Shown here: positions 1-6,511 of the stretch, piece after piece
How the letters are laid out: each line of letters starts with the position of its first letter
Position numbering within the stretch: position 1 is the stretch's first letter
Made by a program: the position numbers and the translations under genes
NCBI GenBank assembly: GCA_023438785.1
Contig: JAEXQJ010000251.1
Span: 1 to 16,614 of the forward strand
Origin: Pseudomonadota bacterium
GTDB lineage: Bacteria; Myxococcota_A; Polyangia; Fen-1088
Reading direction: 5' to 3'
DNA length: 16,614 nt
The notes under the pieces: model-generated
Seen by the model: only the letters and a program-made list of their open reading frames with translations
What the model was told of the DNA's origin: nothing
The model's database searches: none

Positions 1-636
1 GGTCACGGGCGCGAGGTCCGCGGCCGCACCGGTCTTGGTCTCGAACACCCACGACTCGACCCAGCCTTCCAGGCGTAGGCGGCCAATCGTCCAGCCCGCC
101 ACCATGGCAATGGTCAAGCCGGTGCCCAGGTAAAGCGCCGCCACCTTCCAGCCAAAGAGGCCGAAGAGCAGCACCAGCGCCACCTCGTTGACCATGGGCG
201 CGGAAATCAGAAAGGAAAACGTCACCCCCAGCGGGACACCCGTGGTCACGAAACCGATGAACAGCGGTACCGCCGAACAGGAGCAGAACGGGGTGACCAC
301 GCCGAGGAGGGCGGCCAGCACGTTGCCCGCGACCTGGCGCCGACCCGCGAGCAGGCGTCGGGTCCGCTCGGGAGTGAAGAAACTGCGCACGATGCCCACC
401 CCGAACACCACCAACACGAGCAGCATCAGGACCTTGGGCGTCTCGTAGACGAAGAATTCCAGGGCCGCAGCAAGGTGGGAGGCAGGATTCAGGCCGAGGA
501 TCCCGCGCACCAGCCAACGCGAAGACGATTCGAGGCTACGGTAGACGAGCCACCAAGCTCCGACCGCGACACCGGCGAGGGCCGCCTTCGCCAGCCGCGA
601 TCGGGCAGCGGCCGCTGCTTTGGGACTCGCGTCCAT
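1..636 (-). CDS. DUF318/ArsP-type permease, C-terminus cut by window edge
   Basis: The reverse strand is open from an ATG at 636-634 to the left edge, giving 212 residues without a stop; the C-terminal part lies outside the window. I see several hydrophobic segments and the family hallmark PFCSCSAVPLFIGF in the middle, followed by a SAPMVNEVAL stretch. This Cys-rich motif is typical of the DUF318/ArsP_1 permeases, whose members include the organoarsenical exporter ArsP and Cu/Zn-linked relatives. The start overlaps the arsN2 stop by one base (TGATG), so it is the fourth gene of the arsR-acr3-arsN2 operon and is probably translationally coupled. Context suggests export of arsenicals across the inner membrane. 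Substrate is inferred; the family is clear. Confidence 0.88.
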   Translation of the reverse strand, partial: MDASPKAAAAARSRLAKAALAGVAVGAWWLVYRSLESSSRWLVRGILGLNPASHLAAALEFFVYETPKVLMLLVLVVFGVGIVRSFFTPERTRRLLAGRRQVAGNVLAALLGVVTPFCSCSAVPLFIGFVTTGVPLGVTFSFLISAPMVNEVALVLLFGLFGWKVAALYLGTGLTIAMVAGWTIGRLRLEGWVESWVFETKTGAAADLAPVT

Positions 637-1103
637 CAGGGTAACGCCCTCCGCAGGCACACGGCCGAACACGGGCACGCCCCCGCAAGCTCTGGCGAGC
701 GTCGCAACTCGGCGGGCGCTGCCGCGCGTGCGCAGTCCACGAAGCCCATCTCACGAAAATAGTCGGCGGCCGTTGTGGTCAACAGGTAGATGTGACGCAG
801 GCCCTTTGATCTAGCGGCGCGAAGGCGATCCTCGACGAGCGTCCGTCCGAAGCCCTGCCCGCGCGCTGAAGGATGGACGGCGACCGATCGCAGGAGCCCC
901 GCCTCGACGTACGATTCGAGGCCGGCAACCGCCGCTAGTCTTCCGTCGACGCGCACGACGGCGTAGGCAGCCGGGAACTGATCCCGCACGCCGTCCGTCG
1001 GCAGGCCACAGTCCTGCAACAACTGCAGGATGTCCTGAAGCTCGTCGGGCCGAGCGGGTCTCGGCTCGGCGCCCTTGCCCTTCGAGGATTCCATATCGTT
1101 CAC
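636..1103 (-). CDS. arsN2: Arsenic-resistance GNAT-family N-acetyltransferase ArsN2
   Basis: A 155-residue single-domain GNAT enzyme. The acetyl-CoA binding signature is visible as VAVHPSARGQGFGRTLVE, preceded by the strand AAVAGLESYVEAGLLRS and followed by the LRHIYLLTTTAADYFREMGF segment typical of the ArsN2 group. The C-terminal CPCSAVCLRR tail also fits that group. GNAT proteins of this type are carried in many ars operons; related ArsN1 acetylates the arsenical antibiotic arsinothricin, while the ArsN2 substrate is less certain. I take the GTG at 1103 as the start because it overlaps the acr3 stop as GTGA; an ATG three codons in (1094) is the alternative. The stop overlaps the next start by one base. 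Confidence 0.87.
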   Translation of the reverse strand: MNDMESSKGKGAEPRPARPDELQDILQLLQDCGLPTDGVRDQFPAAYAVVRVDGRLAAVAGLESYVEAGLLRSVAVHPSARGQGFGRTLVEDRLRAARSKGLRHIYLLTTTAADYFREMGFVDCARAAAPAELRRSPELAGACPCSAVCLRRALP

Positions 1104-2179
1104 GCGGCCACCTGCTCGGGCGGGAAGTACCTACGCCCCAGCCACAGCGCCACGTTGACGAGGCCGATGAGCGCGGGTACCTCTACGAGCGGACCAATGA
1201 CCGCGGCAAATGCGGCGCCGTGGTTGATGCCGAAGGTCGCCACCGCCACCGCAATGGCCAACTCGAAGTTGTTCGACGCTGCGGTGAACGACAGGGTGGT
1301 GGCCTGGCCGTAGGTCGCCCGCACTTTCTTCGACATGAAGAAGGAGACGAGCAACATCACGACGAAATAGATCAGCAGGGGGATCGCGATCCGAACTACG
1401 TCCAGGGGCAATTGCACGATGGCCTCACCCTTGAGCGAAAACATCACCACGATGGTGAACAGCAGAGCGACAAGCGTTATGGGGCTGATCTTGGGGATGA
1501 ACTTGGTCTCGTACCAGGGCTTGTCCTTCAGCTTGATCAAGGCAAACCGCGTAACGAGCCCGGCGATAAACGGAATCCCCAGATAGATGAAGACGCTCTT
1601 GGCGATCTCACCGATGGTGATGTTCACCGCTACACCCTGCAGGCCAAACCAAGTGGGCACCAGGGTGATGAAGACGTACGCATACACGGAGTACAGAAGC
1701 ACCTGAAAGATGGAATTGAAGGCCACCAGCCCCGCGCAGTACTCGGCGTCACCCTTGGCCAGGTCGTTCCACACGATGACCATAGCAATGCAGCGGGCCA
1801 GGCCGATCAGGATCAGGCCGACCATGTACTCGGGCTTGTCGTGCAGGAAGAGCGCGGCCAGCCCAAACATGAGCAGCGGGCCCACAATCCAGTTCTGCAC
1901 CAGCGAGAGTCCCAGCACGCGAACGTTACGAAAGACGGGTCCCATCTCCTCGTAGCGGACCTTGGCCAGAGGCGGGTACATCATGAGAATGAGTCCCACC
2001 GCGATCGGGATGGAGGTGGTGCCCGCGTTGAATCGGTTCAGGAAGGGCACGATCCCCGGATACAGGTAGCCCGCCCCCACGCCCGTGGCCATGGCCAGGA
2101 AGATCCACAGGGTCAAGAAGCGGTCGAGAAACGAGAGACGCTTCGCGACGCCCTCACCTCGTGCGTGCGCCGCGCTCAT
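1100..2179 (-). CDS. acr3: ACR3-family arsenite efflux permease
   Basis: A 359-residue inner-membrane carrier with about ten hydrophobic segments, the usual size for ACR3. Key features are the conserved cysteine in the GLARCIAMVIVWNDLAKGD stretch (about residue 130), which is essential for As(III) transport in characterised ACR3 proteins, and the family block FTAASNNFELAIAVAVATFG followed by an IGPLVEVPALIGLV helix near the C-terminus. It extrudes arsenite made by ArsC. The chosen start at 2179 overlaps the arsR stop as ATGA; a longer in-frame start at 2242 would add 21 hydrophilic residues inside arsR and is less likely. The stop overlaps the arsN2 GTG by four bases, so the three genes are a tight operon. 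Confidence 0.95.
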   Translation of the reverse strand: MSAAHARGEGVAKRLSFLDRFLTLWIFLAMATGVGAGYLYPGIVPFLNRFNAGTTSIPIAVGLILMMYPPLAKVRYEEMGPVFRNVRVLGLSLVQNWIVGPLLMFGLAALFLHDKPEYMVGLILIGLARCIAMVIVWNDLAKGDAEYCAGLVAFNSIFQVLLYSVYAYVFITLVPTWFGLQGVAVNITIGEIAKSVFIYLGIPFIAGLVTRFALIKLKDKPWYETKFIPKISPITLVALLFTIVVMFSLKGEAIVQLPLDVVRIAIPLLIYFVVMLLVSFFMSKKVRATYGQATTLSFTAASNNFELAIAVAVATFGINHGAAFAAVIGPLVEVPALIGLVNVALWLGRRYFPPEQVAA

Positions 2180-2604
2180 CGGACGGCACCCAGGGAACGC
2201 GAGCGCCCGTTCGCCCTTCCCTTTGCCTGGCCCGCCCCACACCCGGCGCCACGAGCACAGGACGTGCCGCGATTCTTGCCGTCAAGCCAGTCGCGCATTC
2301 TGGCCAGCAGGGAGGCCGCATCAGAGCGATCGGCCAGCTTCCGCCGGAGCAGTTCGAGGTGAGCCCGCGCCAGCTCGTCCTTCACCTCGCACAGCGAGTA
2401 GTGCGACCAGAGCCCGGCCTTGCGGTCCTGCACAAGCCCCGCGTGCCTCATCGTGATCAGATGTCGCGACGCTTTGGACTGTGTGATGTCCAGCGCGGCC
2501 ATGATGTCGCAGACGCAAAGCTCATCATGGTTGAAAAGTAGCCAGAGGATCTTGAGCCGCGCCTCGTCGGAAAGGATCTTGAAAAACTGAGCCGCGCGCT
2601 TCAT
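2176..2604 (-). CDS. arsR: ArsR-family arsenite-responsive repressor
   Basis: A 142-residue winged-helix repressor of the ArsR/SmtB family. Residues 28-33 read ELCVCD, the alpha-3 metal site with Cys30 and Cys32 that binds As(III) in classical ArsR. The recognition helix follows as TQSKASRHLITMRHAGLV (41-58) and the wing as RKAGLWSHYSL. The C-terminal tail holds two more cysteines (116, 122), which might add a ligand. I choose the ATG at 2604 because the conserved fold starts there; an upstream extension to 2844 would run through the operator and arsC. No Shine-Dalgarno sequence precedes this ATG, and a -10-like hexamer sits seven bases upstream, so the transcript may be leaderless. It presumably represses itself, acr3, arsN2, the permease and perhaps arsC. 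Confidence 0.94.
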   Translation of the reverse strand: MKRAAQFFKILSDEARLKILWLLFNHDELCVCDIMAALDITQSKASRHLITMRHAGLVQDRKAGLWSHYSLCEVKDELARAHLELLRRKLADRSDAASLLARMRDWLDGKNRGTSCARGAGCGAGQAKGRANGRSRSLGAVR

Positions 2605-2640
2605 ATGTATTCGTATACCCGAATATACGGGTAACACAAG
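2605..2640. promoter_or_regulatory. Divergent arsR/arsC operator-promoter
   Basis: Two interleaved inverted repeats are visible: TATTCG-N6-CGAATA (2608-2625) and TACCCG-N6-CGGGTA (2616-2633). The A/T-rich dyad with ATTCG arms resembles known ArsR-family operators. On the minus strand a TTGTGT (2639-2634) and TATACG (2617-2612) pair with 16-base spacing would start transcription at or next to the arsR ATG. On the plus strand TTCATA (2600-2605) and TATACG (2624-2629), 18 apart, could serve arsC. Promoter boxes are inferred from sequence match only. Confidence 0.7.
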
Positions 2641-2704
2641 CGTCTTCCTTTCGAGGGAGCGAGAACGAGGCAAGCGGCTGTCCCGCACAACCAAGGACCC
2701 CAGC

Positions 2705-3187
2705 ATGAGCACTGAACCCCCGAGCATCCTCTTCATGTGTGTGGCGAACTCCGCGCGCAGCCAAATGGCCGAAGGTCTCGGCCGCATGATCTTCGGCCAC
2801 CGCGTGCGTGTGCTCAGCGCGGGAAGCGAGCCGTCCCAGGTCAACCCCTACGCCATCGAGGTCATGCGCGAGTTGGGCGTGGACATCAGCTCTCAGCGCT
2901 CCAAGTCCGTGAAGACCATCGACCCCGCCACGGTGGACACGGTCATTACTTTGTGCGCCGAAGAGGTTTGCCCGGTGTTTCTCGGCAAGGCGCGGCGGCT
3001 CCACTGGCCCGTTCCGGACCCCGCCAGCAAGGCCCCCGCGCATTCGCGCGATGAAATGCTCACCCGCTTCCGCTGCGCTCGCGACGCCATCCGCGCGAAG
3101 ATCGAGCGCTACGCACATGATGAGTTGGGTCCGCCTGGAGCAACCAATGCCATAAGCCAAAAGCCCCGGCGACAGCCGCGCGGATGA
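2705..3187 (+). CDS. arsC: Thioredoxin-coupled arsenate reductase, low-MW phosphatase fold
   Basis: A 160-residue cytoplasmic enzyme that reduces arsenate to arsenite. The P-loop CX5R is Cys12 to Arg18 in MCVANSARSQMAEG, and the DP motif is in WPVPDPASK near residue 105. Cys84 and Cys89 (TLCAEEVCP) lie where the shuttle cysteines of the S. aureus-type enzyme (Cys82, Cys89) lie, so a thioredoxin-coupled mechanism is likely, although the spacing is five rather than seven residues. The P-loop has Ala where many homologues have a second Cys. AAGGA at 2693-2697 is a well-placed ribosome site. It is transcribed away from arsR across a shared operator and overlaps the next gene by four bases (ATGA). 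Confidence 0.94.
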   Translation: MSTEPPSILFMCVANSARSQMAEGLGRMIFGHRVRVLSAGSEPSQVNPYAIEVMRELGVDISSQRSKSVKTIDPATVDTVITLCAEEVCPVFLGKARRLHWPVPDPASKAPAHSRDEMLTRFRCARDAIRAKIERYAHDELGPPGATNAISQKPRRQPRG

Positions 3188-3774
3188 GTCCGCTGGCTCC
3201 GGTGCTCCACATGTGGAGCCTAGATCATCGCACGAACCGCGCTATGCTCGCCCGCATGCGGATGCTGATGCTGGGGTTGGGGTTGCTTGTTGGACTGACG
3301 TTCGCGGCGTACGGCAAGGGGAAGGGCATCACAGTGAATCTCCAGGACGCCCAGGGCAAGAGCGTCGGGACCATCGCCATCAAGCCAGCGGCATCAGGGG
3401 TCACCCTGAGACTTAACCTGCATGGCCTGCCGCCCGGTGAGCACGCCATTCACTTCCACCAGAACGCCAAGTGCGAGCCCCCGGATTTCAGCAGCGCCGG
3501 ACCGCACTTCAACCCGGACGACAAGAAGCACGGCCTCCAAAACCCGCAAGGCGCGCACGTCGGTGACATGTCCAACTTCACGGTCGACGGAAAGGGCAAA
3601 GCCAAGACCACGATCGTGAACCAAGCTGCTAGCCTTGGCGACGACGCCCACTCTCTCTACAGCGACGGCGGTACCTCCGTGATTGTGCACGCCAAGCCCG
3701 ATGATATGAAAACCGATCCGGCGGGGAACGCCGGCGACCGGATCGCCTGTGGCGTGATCACGAAGGTCCGCTGA
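3184..3774 (+). CDS. sodC: Secreted Cu/Zn superoxide dismutase
   Basis: A Cu/Zn SOD that dismutates superoxide in the envelope. Numbered from 3184, the copper ligands are His90, His92 (HAIHFH) and His169 (VIVHA), the bridging His is 108 (GPHFNP), the zinc ligands are His116, His125 and Asp128 (AHVGDM), the disulfide would join Cys97 and Cys189, and the active-site Arg is 186 (DRIACG). All expected residues are present, so it should be active. A signal peptide with the core LMLGLGLLVGLTFAA starts near residue 27, so the real start may be ATG 3244, 3256 or 3262; the 3184 start is favoured only by its ATGA overlap with arsC. None has a clear ribosome site. Co-transcription with arsC suggests arsenic-linked oxidative defence. 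Confidence 0.92.
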   Translation: MSPLAPVLHMWSLDHRTNRAMLARMRMLMLGLGLLVGLTFAAYGKGKGITVNLQDAQGKSVGTIAIKPAASGVTLRLNLHGLPPGEHAIHFHQNAKCEPPDFSSAGPHFNPDDKKHGLQNPQGAHVGDMSNFTVDGKGKAKTTIVNQAASLGDDAHSLYSDGGTSVIVHAKPDDMKTDPAGNAGDRIACGVITKVR

Positions 3775-3797
3775 GACAGGTACAGTCCCACATCGGC

Positions 3798-3820
3798 GAA
3801 GGCCGGTGGATTCGGCCTTC
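3798..3820 (+). terminator. Hairpin after sodC, possible terminator
   Basis: GAAGGCC (3798-3804) and GGCCTTC (3814-3820) form a 7-bp stem with a 9-base loop, 23 bases after the sodC stop. There is no U-tract behind it, so intrinsic termination is uncertain. Confidence 0.4.
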
Positions 3821-3913
3821 TATTCGCTGAGGAGGGAGCGCCCCTTCGCCGGCCGCGTCGGCAATGCGCGACCATGAATGCGCCGGACGACAGTTCCGCC
3901 GTGCCACTTGTCT

Positions 3914-4035
3914 CCCAGTGATGTTGAAGAGAACAGCCGAGTGCGCACCTCGAACGCGCAGCCGTCGGTTGACACTTGCCCGGTCCCGGTCTACTTCTTG
4001 TGACGCATGCCGCTTAACGTTCAACATCACCTGGG
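3914..4035. repeat. Imperfect 15-bp inverted repeat enclosing 91 bases
   Basis: The left arm CCCAGTGATGTTGAA (3914-3928) matches the reverse complement of the right arm TTCAACATCACCTGGG (4020-4035) apart from one extra C. Eleven bases (GTGATGTTGAA / TTCAACATCAC) are perfect. The 324-base gap between sodC and the CotH gene holds this pair, the hairpin at 3798 and a possible promoter, and no convincing gene. It could be a small non-autonomous mobile element or a long-range leader structure; I cannot tell which. Confidence 0.5.
3969..3997 (+). promoter_or_regulatory. Candidate sigma-70-like promoter for the CotH gene
   Basis: TTGACA (3969-3974) is a perfect -35 hexamer. Seventeen bases later TACTTC (3992-3997) is a poor -10 match. 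The pair lies about 100 bases before the gene start and inside the inverted-repeat element. Confidence 0.35.
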
Positions 4036-4098
4036 CACGGAACGGTAGTTGGGGGGACTCTCCCGGGATGCGCGTGCCCTATTAACGAGAGGGAAGAC

Positions 4099-5913
4099 AT
4101 GCTTGTCCGCACCGGAAAGCCACATGCACTCAATTGGTCGTTTGGGATCGCGCTCCTAACCGCAGCCTGTTCGGCGGATGGCGCGACCGAAGGGGAGGAA
4201 ATCGAAAGAAATCAATACGCGCTCACGGTCGCTGAGAAGCAGATCCTGGCCAACAACTTCTACGACCCGAGCAACCTGGTCACCATACGCATCACCATGG
4301 ATGCGACGGAGTGGACCAACCTGAAGAACGAACAACCCAAGAGCACCACGAGCGATCGCTCCCCATGCAGCGCTGGGGTCGCCGCCTACACGGGCTCCCG
4401 GTACGACCAGCACCCAACCCAATCCGTGGTGATCCAAACCAGCACGTCACCCACCGCGGGCGGCAGCTTCACGGTCACCGCGCCGACCATCAAGAAGAAG
4501 AGCTGGTGCGGATCGATAAGCAGCACCAAGCCATCGTTTCACCTGAAGCTCGGCGCCGCATCGGGCATGGAATCCTACGTCGAGAACCTCATCGGCACCC
4601 AGTATCTTATGCTCAACAACTCCATCCAGGATTCGTCAATGGTGCGGCAATGCTTGGGAAACAAGCTGTTCAAGGACGCTGGAATCCCGTATGCGAGGTG
4701 CAATTTCGCGTCGGTGTACGTGAACAATGAGCACATCGGCGTCTATGTGAACCTGGAGCCGCTCGAGAAGCGCTTCGTACAGAACAACTTCAACGGCAAT
4801 TCCAGCGGCAACCTCTACGAGTTCGAGTTCGGGGAGGACTTCGCCTCCAATTGGGTCAGCCGCACCGACATCAAGGGTTTCTCCGACTACGAAAACAAGG
4901 CGGACCTGAACCTGGCTATCACGAGGATCGCGGCCAACGACATTCCCAGCGTCGTCGATGTCGACCAGTTCGTGAGGGTCTGGGCCATGGAGATCCTGCT
5001 CAAGCACTGGGATGGATACGCCAGCGGGGCGAACAACGCCTACGTTTACAACGACACGACTGCCGTGTCTTCCCCGGGAGTGGACAACGTTAATTTCAAG
5101 CTAATCCCGTCCGGCATCGACCAGATCCTGCAGAGCAACTGGGATTGGTCACTTTACGGCAACTCGGTGCTCGCCAGCGCACTGCTCAACGATCCGGCGA
5201 TGCTCGCGAAACTGCGGCGCCAGATCTTCTTGTACGCGGGTGGCGTACTCGGGCCCAAGCGGCTCGACGCCGAGGTTCGCCCCTTCGCCGAGGCCTTGAG
5301 AGGCTACGCGAACACGCTCCTCACACAAGCGGGGGCGGCCACGATCCCGTACTCAGAGGTCAACGCCATCAACCAACAGCTCCTCCAGATCCGGCCTGCG
5401 CTCAACGATCTCTTCGGCGTGGGCGTTCCGCCGGACGGGACGACCATCTGGCTGGTCGGATACAACGGCGACTGCGTCCACCGCGGCCCCGCGGTGATTG
5501 GCACCGATCCCAAGGTCGGCGAGGCAGCCCAGGAGATCGACCACAAGGCCTGCGGGACAAGCCAGAACTACTTGTTCCAGTTCAGCTCGTCGAGCAGCAA
5601 GCCCGGGTACTACCGCCTGTCCTACGTGGTCAGCGGATCTGACTACGCCTATGGAACCAAGGCTGGCGCCACCTTTCCCACTGCCAATGGCGCTTACAAC
5701 GTCTATTACTCGAAGCCGGGAGGCAGCGACGATTACGCTCAATATTTCGGTCTCATCCCATATGGCGACGGCCGCTACGAGTTCCAGAGCGTCGAGACCG
5801 GACTCTGCTGGCACTTCAGCACAGCGCAAACCACCGCCGATGGCAACTACGATGTCTACCAGGCAGAATGCGACGCCGCGGAGAAGAAGCTGATTTCCCT
5901 CGTTGGGTTGTGA
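4099..5913 (+). CDS. CotH-kinase-fold lipoprotein with ricin-like C-terminal region
   Basis: A 604-residue exported protein. An N-terminal hydrophobic stretch ends in LLTAAC, a plausible lipobox with Cys24. Residues about 58-435 match the CotH family: KPSFHLKLG (144-152), YLMLNNSIQDSSMVR (169-183), the block ASVYVNNEHIGVYVNLEPLEK (split around 204-224), GNLYEFEFG, KHWDGYASGANNAYVYND (302-319) and FKLIPSGIDQIL (333-344) with the aspartate of the kinase-like active site. CotH proteins of spore coats and some bacterial effectors phosphorylate or glutamylate partner proteins. Residues about 446-600 contain QYFGLIPYGDGRYEF, GLCWHF and DVYQAECDA, spaced like one ricin-type beta-trefoil, possibly sugar binding. 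AGAGGGAAG before the ATG is a good ribosome site. Neighbours suggest no partner. Confidence 0.85.
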   Translation: MLVRTGKPHALNWSFGIALLTAACSADGATEGEEIERNQYALTVAEKQILANNFYDPSNLVTIRITMDATEWTNLKNEQPKSTTSDRSPCSAGVAAYTGSRYDQHPTQSVVIQTSTSPTAGGSFTVTAPTIKKKSWCGSISSTKPSFHLKLGAASGMESYVENLIGTQYLMLNNSIQDSSMVRQCLGNKLFKDAGIPYARCNFASVYVNNEHIGVYVNLEPLEKRFVQNNFNGNSSGNLYEFEFGEDFASNWVSRTDIKGFSDYENKADLNLAITRIAANDIPSVVDVDQFVRVWAMEILLKHWDGYASGANNAYVYNDTTAVSSPGVDNVNFKLIPSGIDQILQSNWDWSLYGNSVLASALLNDPAMLAKLRRQIFLYAGGVLGPKRLDAEVRPFAEALRGYANTLLTQAGAATIPYSEVNAINQQLLQIRPALNDLFGVGVPPDGTTIWLVGYNGDCVHRGPAVIGTDPKVGEAAQEIDHKACGTSQNYLFQFSSSSSKPGYYRLSYVVSGSDYAYGTKAGATFPTANGAYNVYYSKPGGSDDYAQYFGLIPYGDGRYEFQSVETGLCWHFSTAQTTADGNYDVYQAECDAAEKKLISLVGL

Positions 5914-5947
5914 TCGCGCCACGGAGGGCAGCGCCCGGACGTCCACG

Positions 5948-5972
5948 ACGGCGGGACCCGCAGACCCGCCGT
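5948..5972 (+). terminator. GC-rich hairpin after the CotH gene
   Basis: ACGGCGGG (5948-5955) and CCCGCCGT (5965-5972) form a perfect 8-bp stem with a 9-base loop, 35 bases beyond the stop. No T-run follows. It is a candidate transcription end or mRNA-stabilising stem. Confidence 0.45.
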
Positions 5973-6010
5973 GACCGTCTGCCCAGGCGGTGACCACCTG
6001 ACCTGTCCCA

Positions 6011-6044
6011 AGCGCCTGCCCGAGGCCCGTACCGGGCAGGCGCT
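6011..6044. terminator. Perfect 12-bp hairpin downstream of the CotH gene
   Basis: AGCGCCTGCCCG (6011-6022) and CGGGCAGGCGCT (6033-6044) are exact inverse complements around a 10-base loop. This is the strongest hairpin I see in the window. Without a U-tract it may be a terminator of the high-GC type, or mark the left edge of the island that begins about 60 bases later. Confidence 0.5.
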
Positions 6045-6105
6045 CACCGATCGAGGGGCCACTCACGAGCCGGCGCGGCGACAACGGGCCGGAGGCGCAT
6101 TCCCA

Positions 6106-6360
6106 AGAGCAAGAGACAGCGCAAGGCCCTGGCAAGGCTCGCCGCCGACAACGCTGCGCTTCTCAAGCCCCGGCCCAGTGCGAGGCAACGCGTTACACGA
6201 CGGCCTCCGATGAGCGCCATCGAGAAGCACAGCTCGGGGCCCGGGCCACCGCGCGCGCTCACCTACGAGCCCATCTGGTCAGTCGGTCGGACCAGGGGCG
6301 TGTGGCAGTTGACCTGGCGCCGGCGACGGGCAAAACCCTCCCGCTCGGCCGACCGAGGCC
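6106..6360 (+). pseudogene. Decayed tyrosine-integrase C-terminal remnant, left copy
   Basis: This stretch aligns by eye with the better preserved integrase tail at 14161-14475. Shared blocks include CGCAAGGCCCTGG (6119-6131), ACGCGTTACACG versus ACGCGTCACACG, ATCGAGAAG, and the end segment GCAGTTGACCTG followed by CTCCCGCTCGGCCG. The final block translates as VDLAPATGKTLPLGRPR against VDLTAATGKILPLGRPK in the right copy. Between these blocks the reading frame is broken and the catalytic HSTVLVTERYAHL region is missing, so it cannot work. It lies directly upstream of a broken tRNA-Leu, the same order as in the right copy. Confidence 0.7.
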
Positions 6361-6451
6361 GCGCACCCCAGTGCAGCGGGTTACCCTGCGGTCACCGGCT
6401 CACATCAGGAGAAACAGGACCACGTCGCAGATAGCGAGCATCACGACACAC

Positions 6452-6497
6452 GCCGGGGGGCGAAATGGTAGACGCGTCGGGCTTAAAAGGCCCGCCG
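6452..6497 (+). pseudogene. Broken tRNA-Leu copy, 5' half
   Basis: GCCGGGG (6452-6458) is the same acceptor strand as in the intact tRNA at 14553, followed by CGAAATGGTAGACGCG, the D arm with one base lost before it. An anticodon-type stem CGGGC/GCCCG encloses TTAAAAG, but registers differently from the intact copy. The variable arm, T arm and 3' acceptor strand are not recognisable, so no cloverleaf can form. It is a remnant. Confidence 0.7.
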
Positions 6498-6511
6498 GCT
6501 GGATCACGGGT

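Larger units (their letters stand above)
6106..6497 (+). repeat. Left copy of the integrase-tail plus tRNA-Leu direct repeat
   Basis: Imperfect direct repeat of about 14194-14592. Besides the integrase tail it shares GGCTCACATCAGG versus GGCTCAGATCAGG, GAGAAACAGG, and ACACGCCGGGG with GCGAAATGGTA before and inside the tRNA. Copies are separated by about 8.1 kb holding the cus operon. Confidence 0.7.

Noticed and set aside
1220..2362. Long plus-strand open frame opposite acr3
   Set aside because: It is antisense to a clear ACR3 gene, is rich in Asp/His/Gln as expected of a shadow frame in GC-rich DNA, and has no motif or ribosome site.
2525..3160. Minus-strand open frame of about 210 codons opposite arsC
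   Set aside because: It lies over arsC, whose P-loop and cysteines are unmistakable, and shows no family features.
3864..4085. Short plus-strand frame between sodC and the CotH gene
   Set aside because: Arg/Cys-rich composition, no ribosome site, and it spans the inverted-repeat element and promoter candidate.
5353..6135. Minus-strand frame of 260 codons opposite the end of the CotH gene
   Set aside because: Antisense shadow; the plus-strand CotH and ricin-like motifs explain the sequence.
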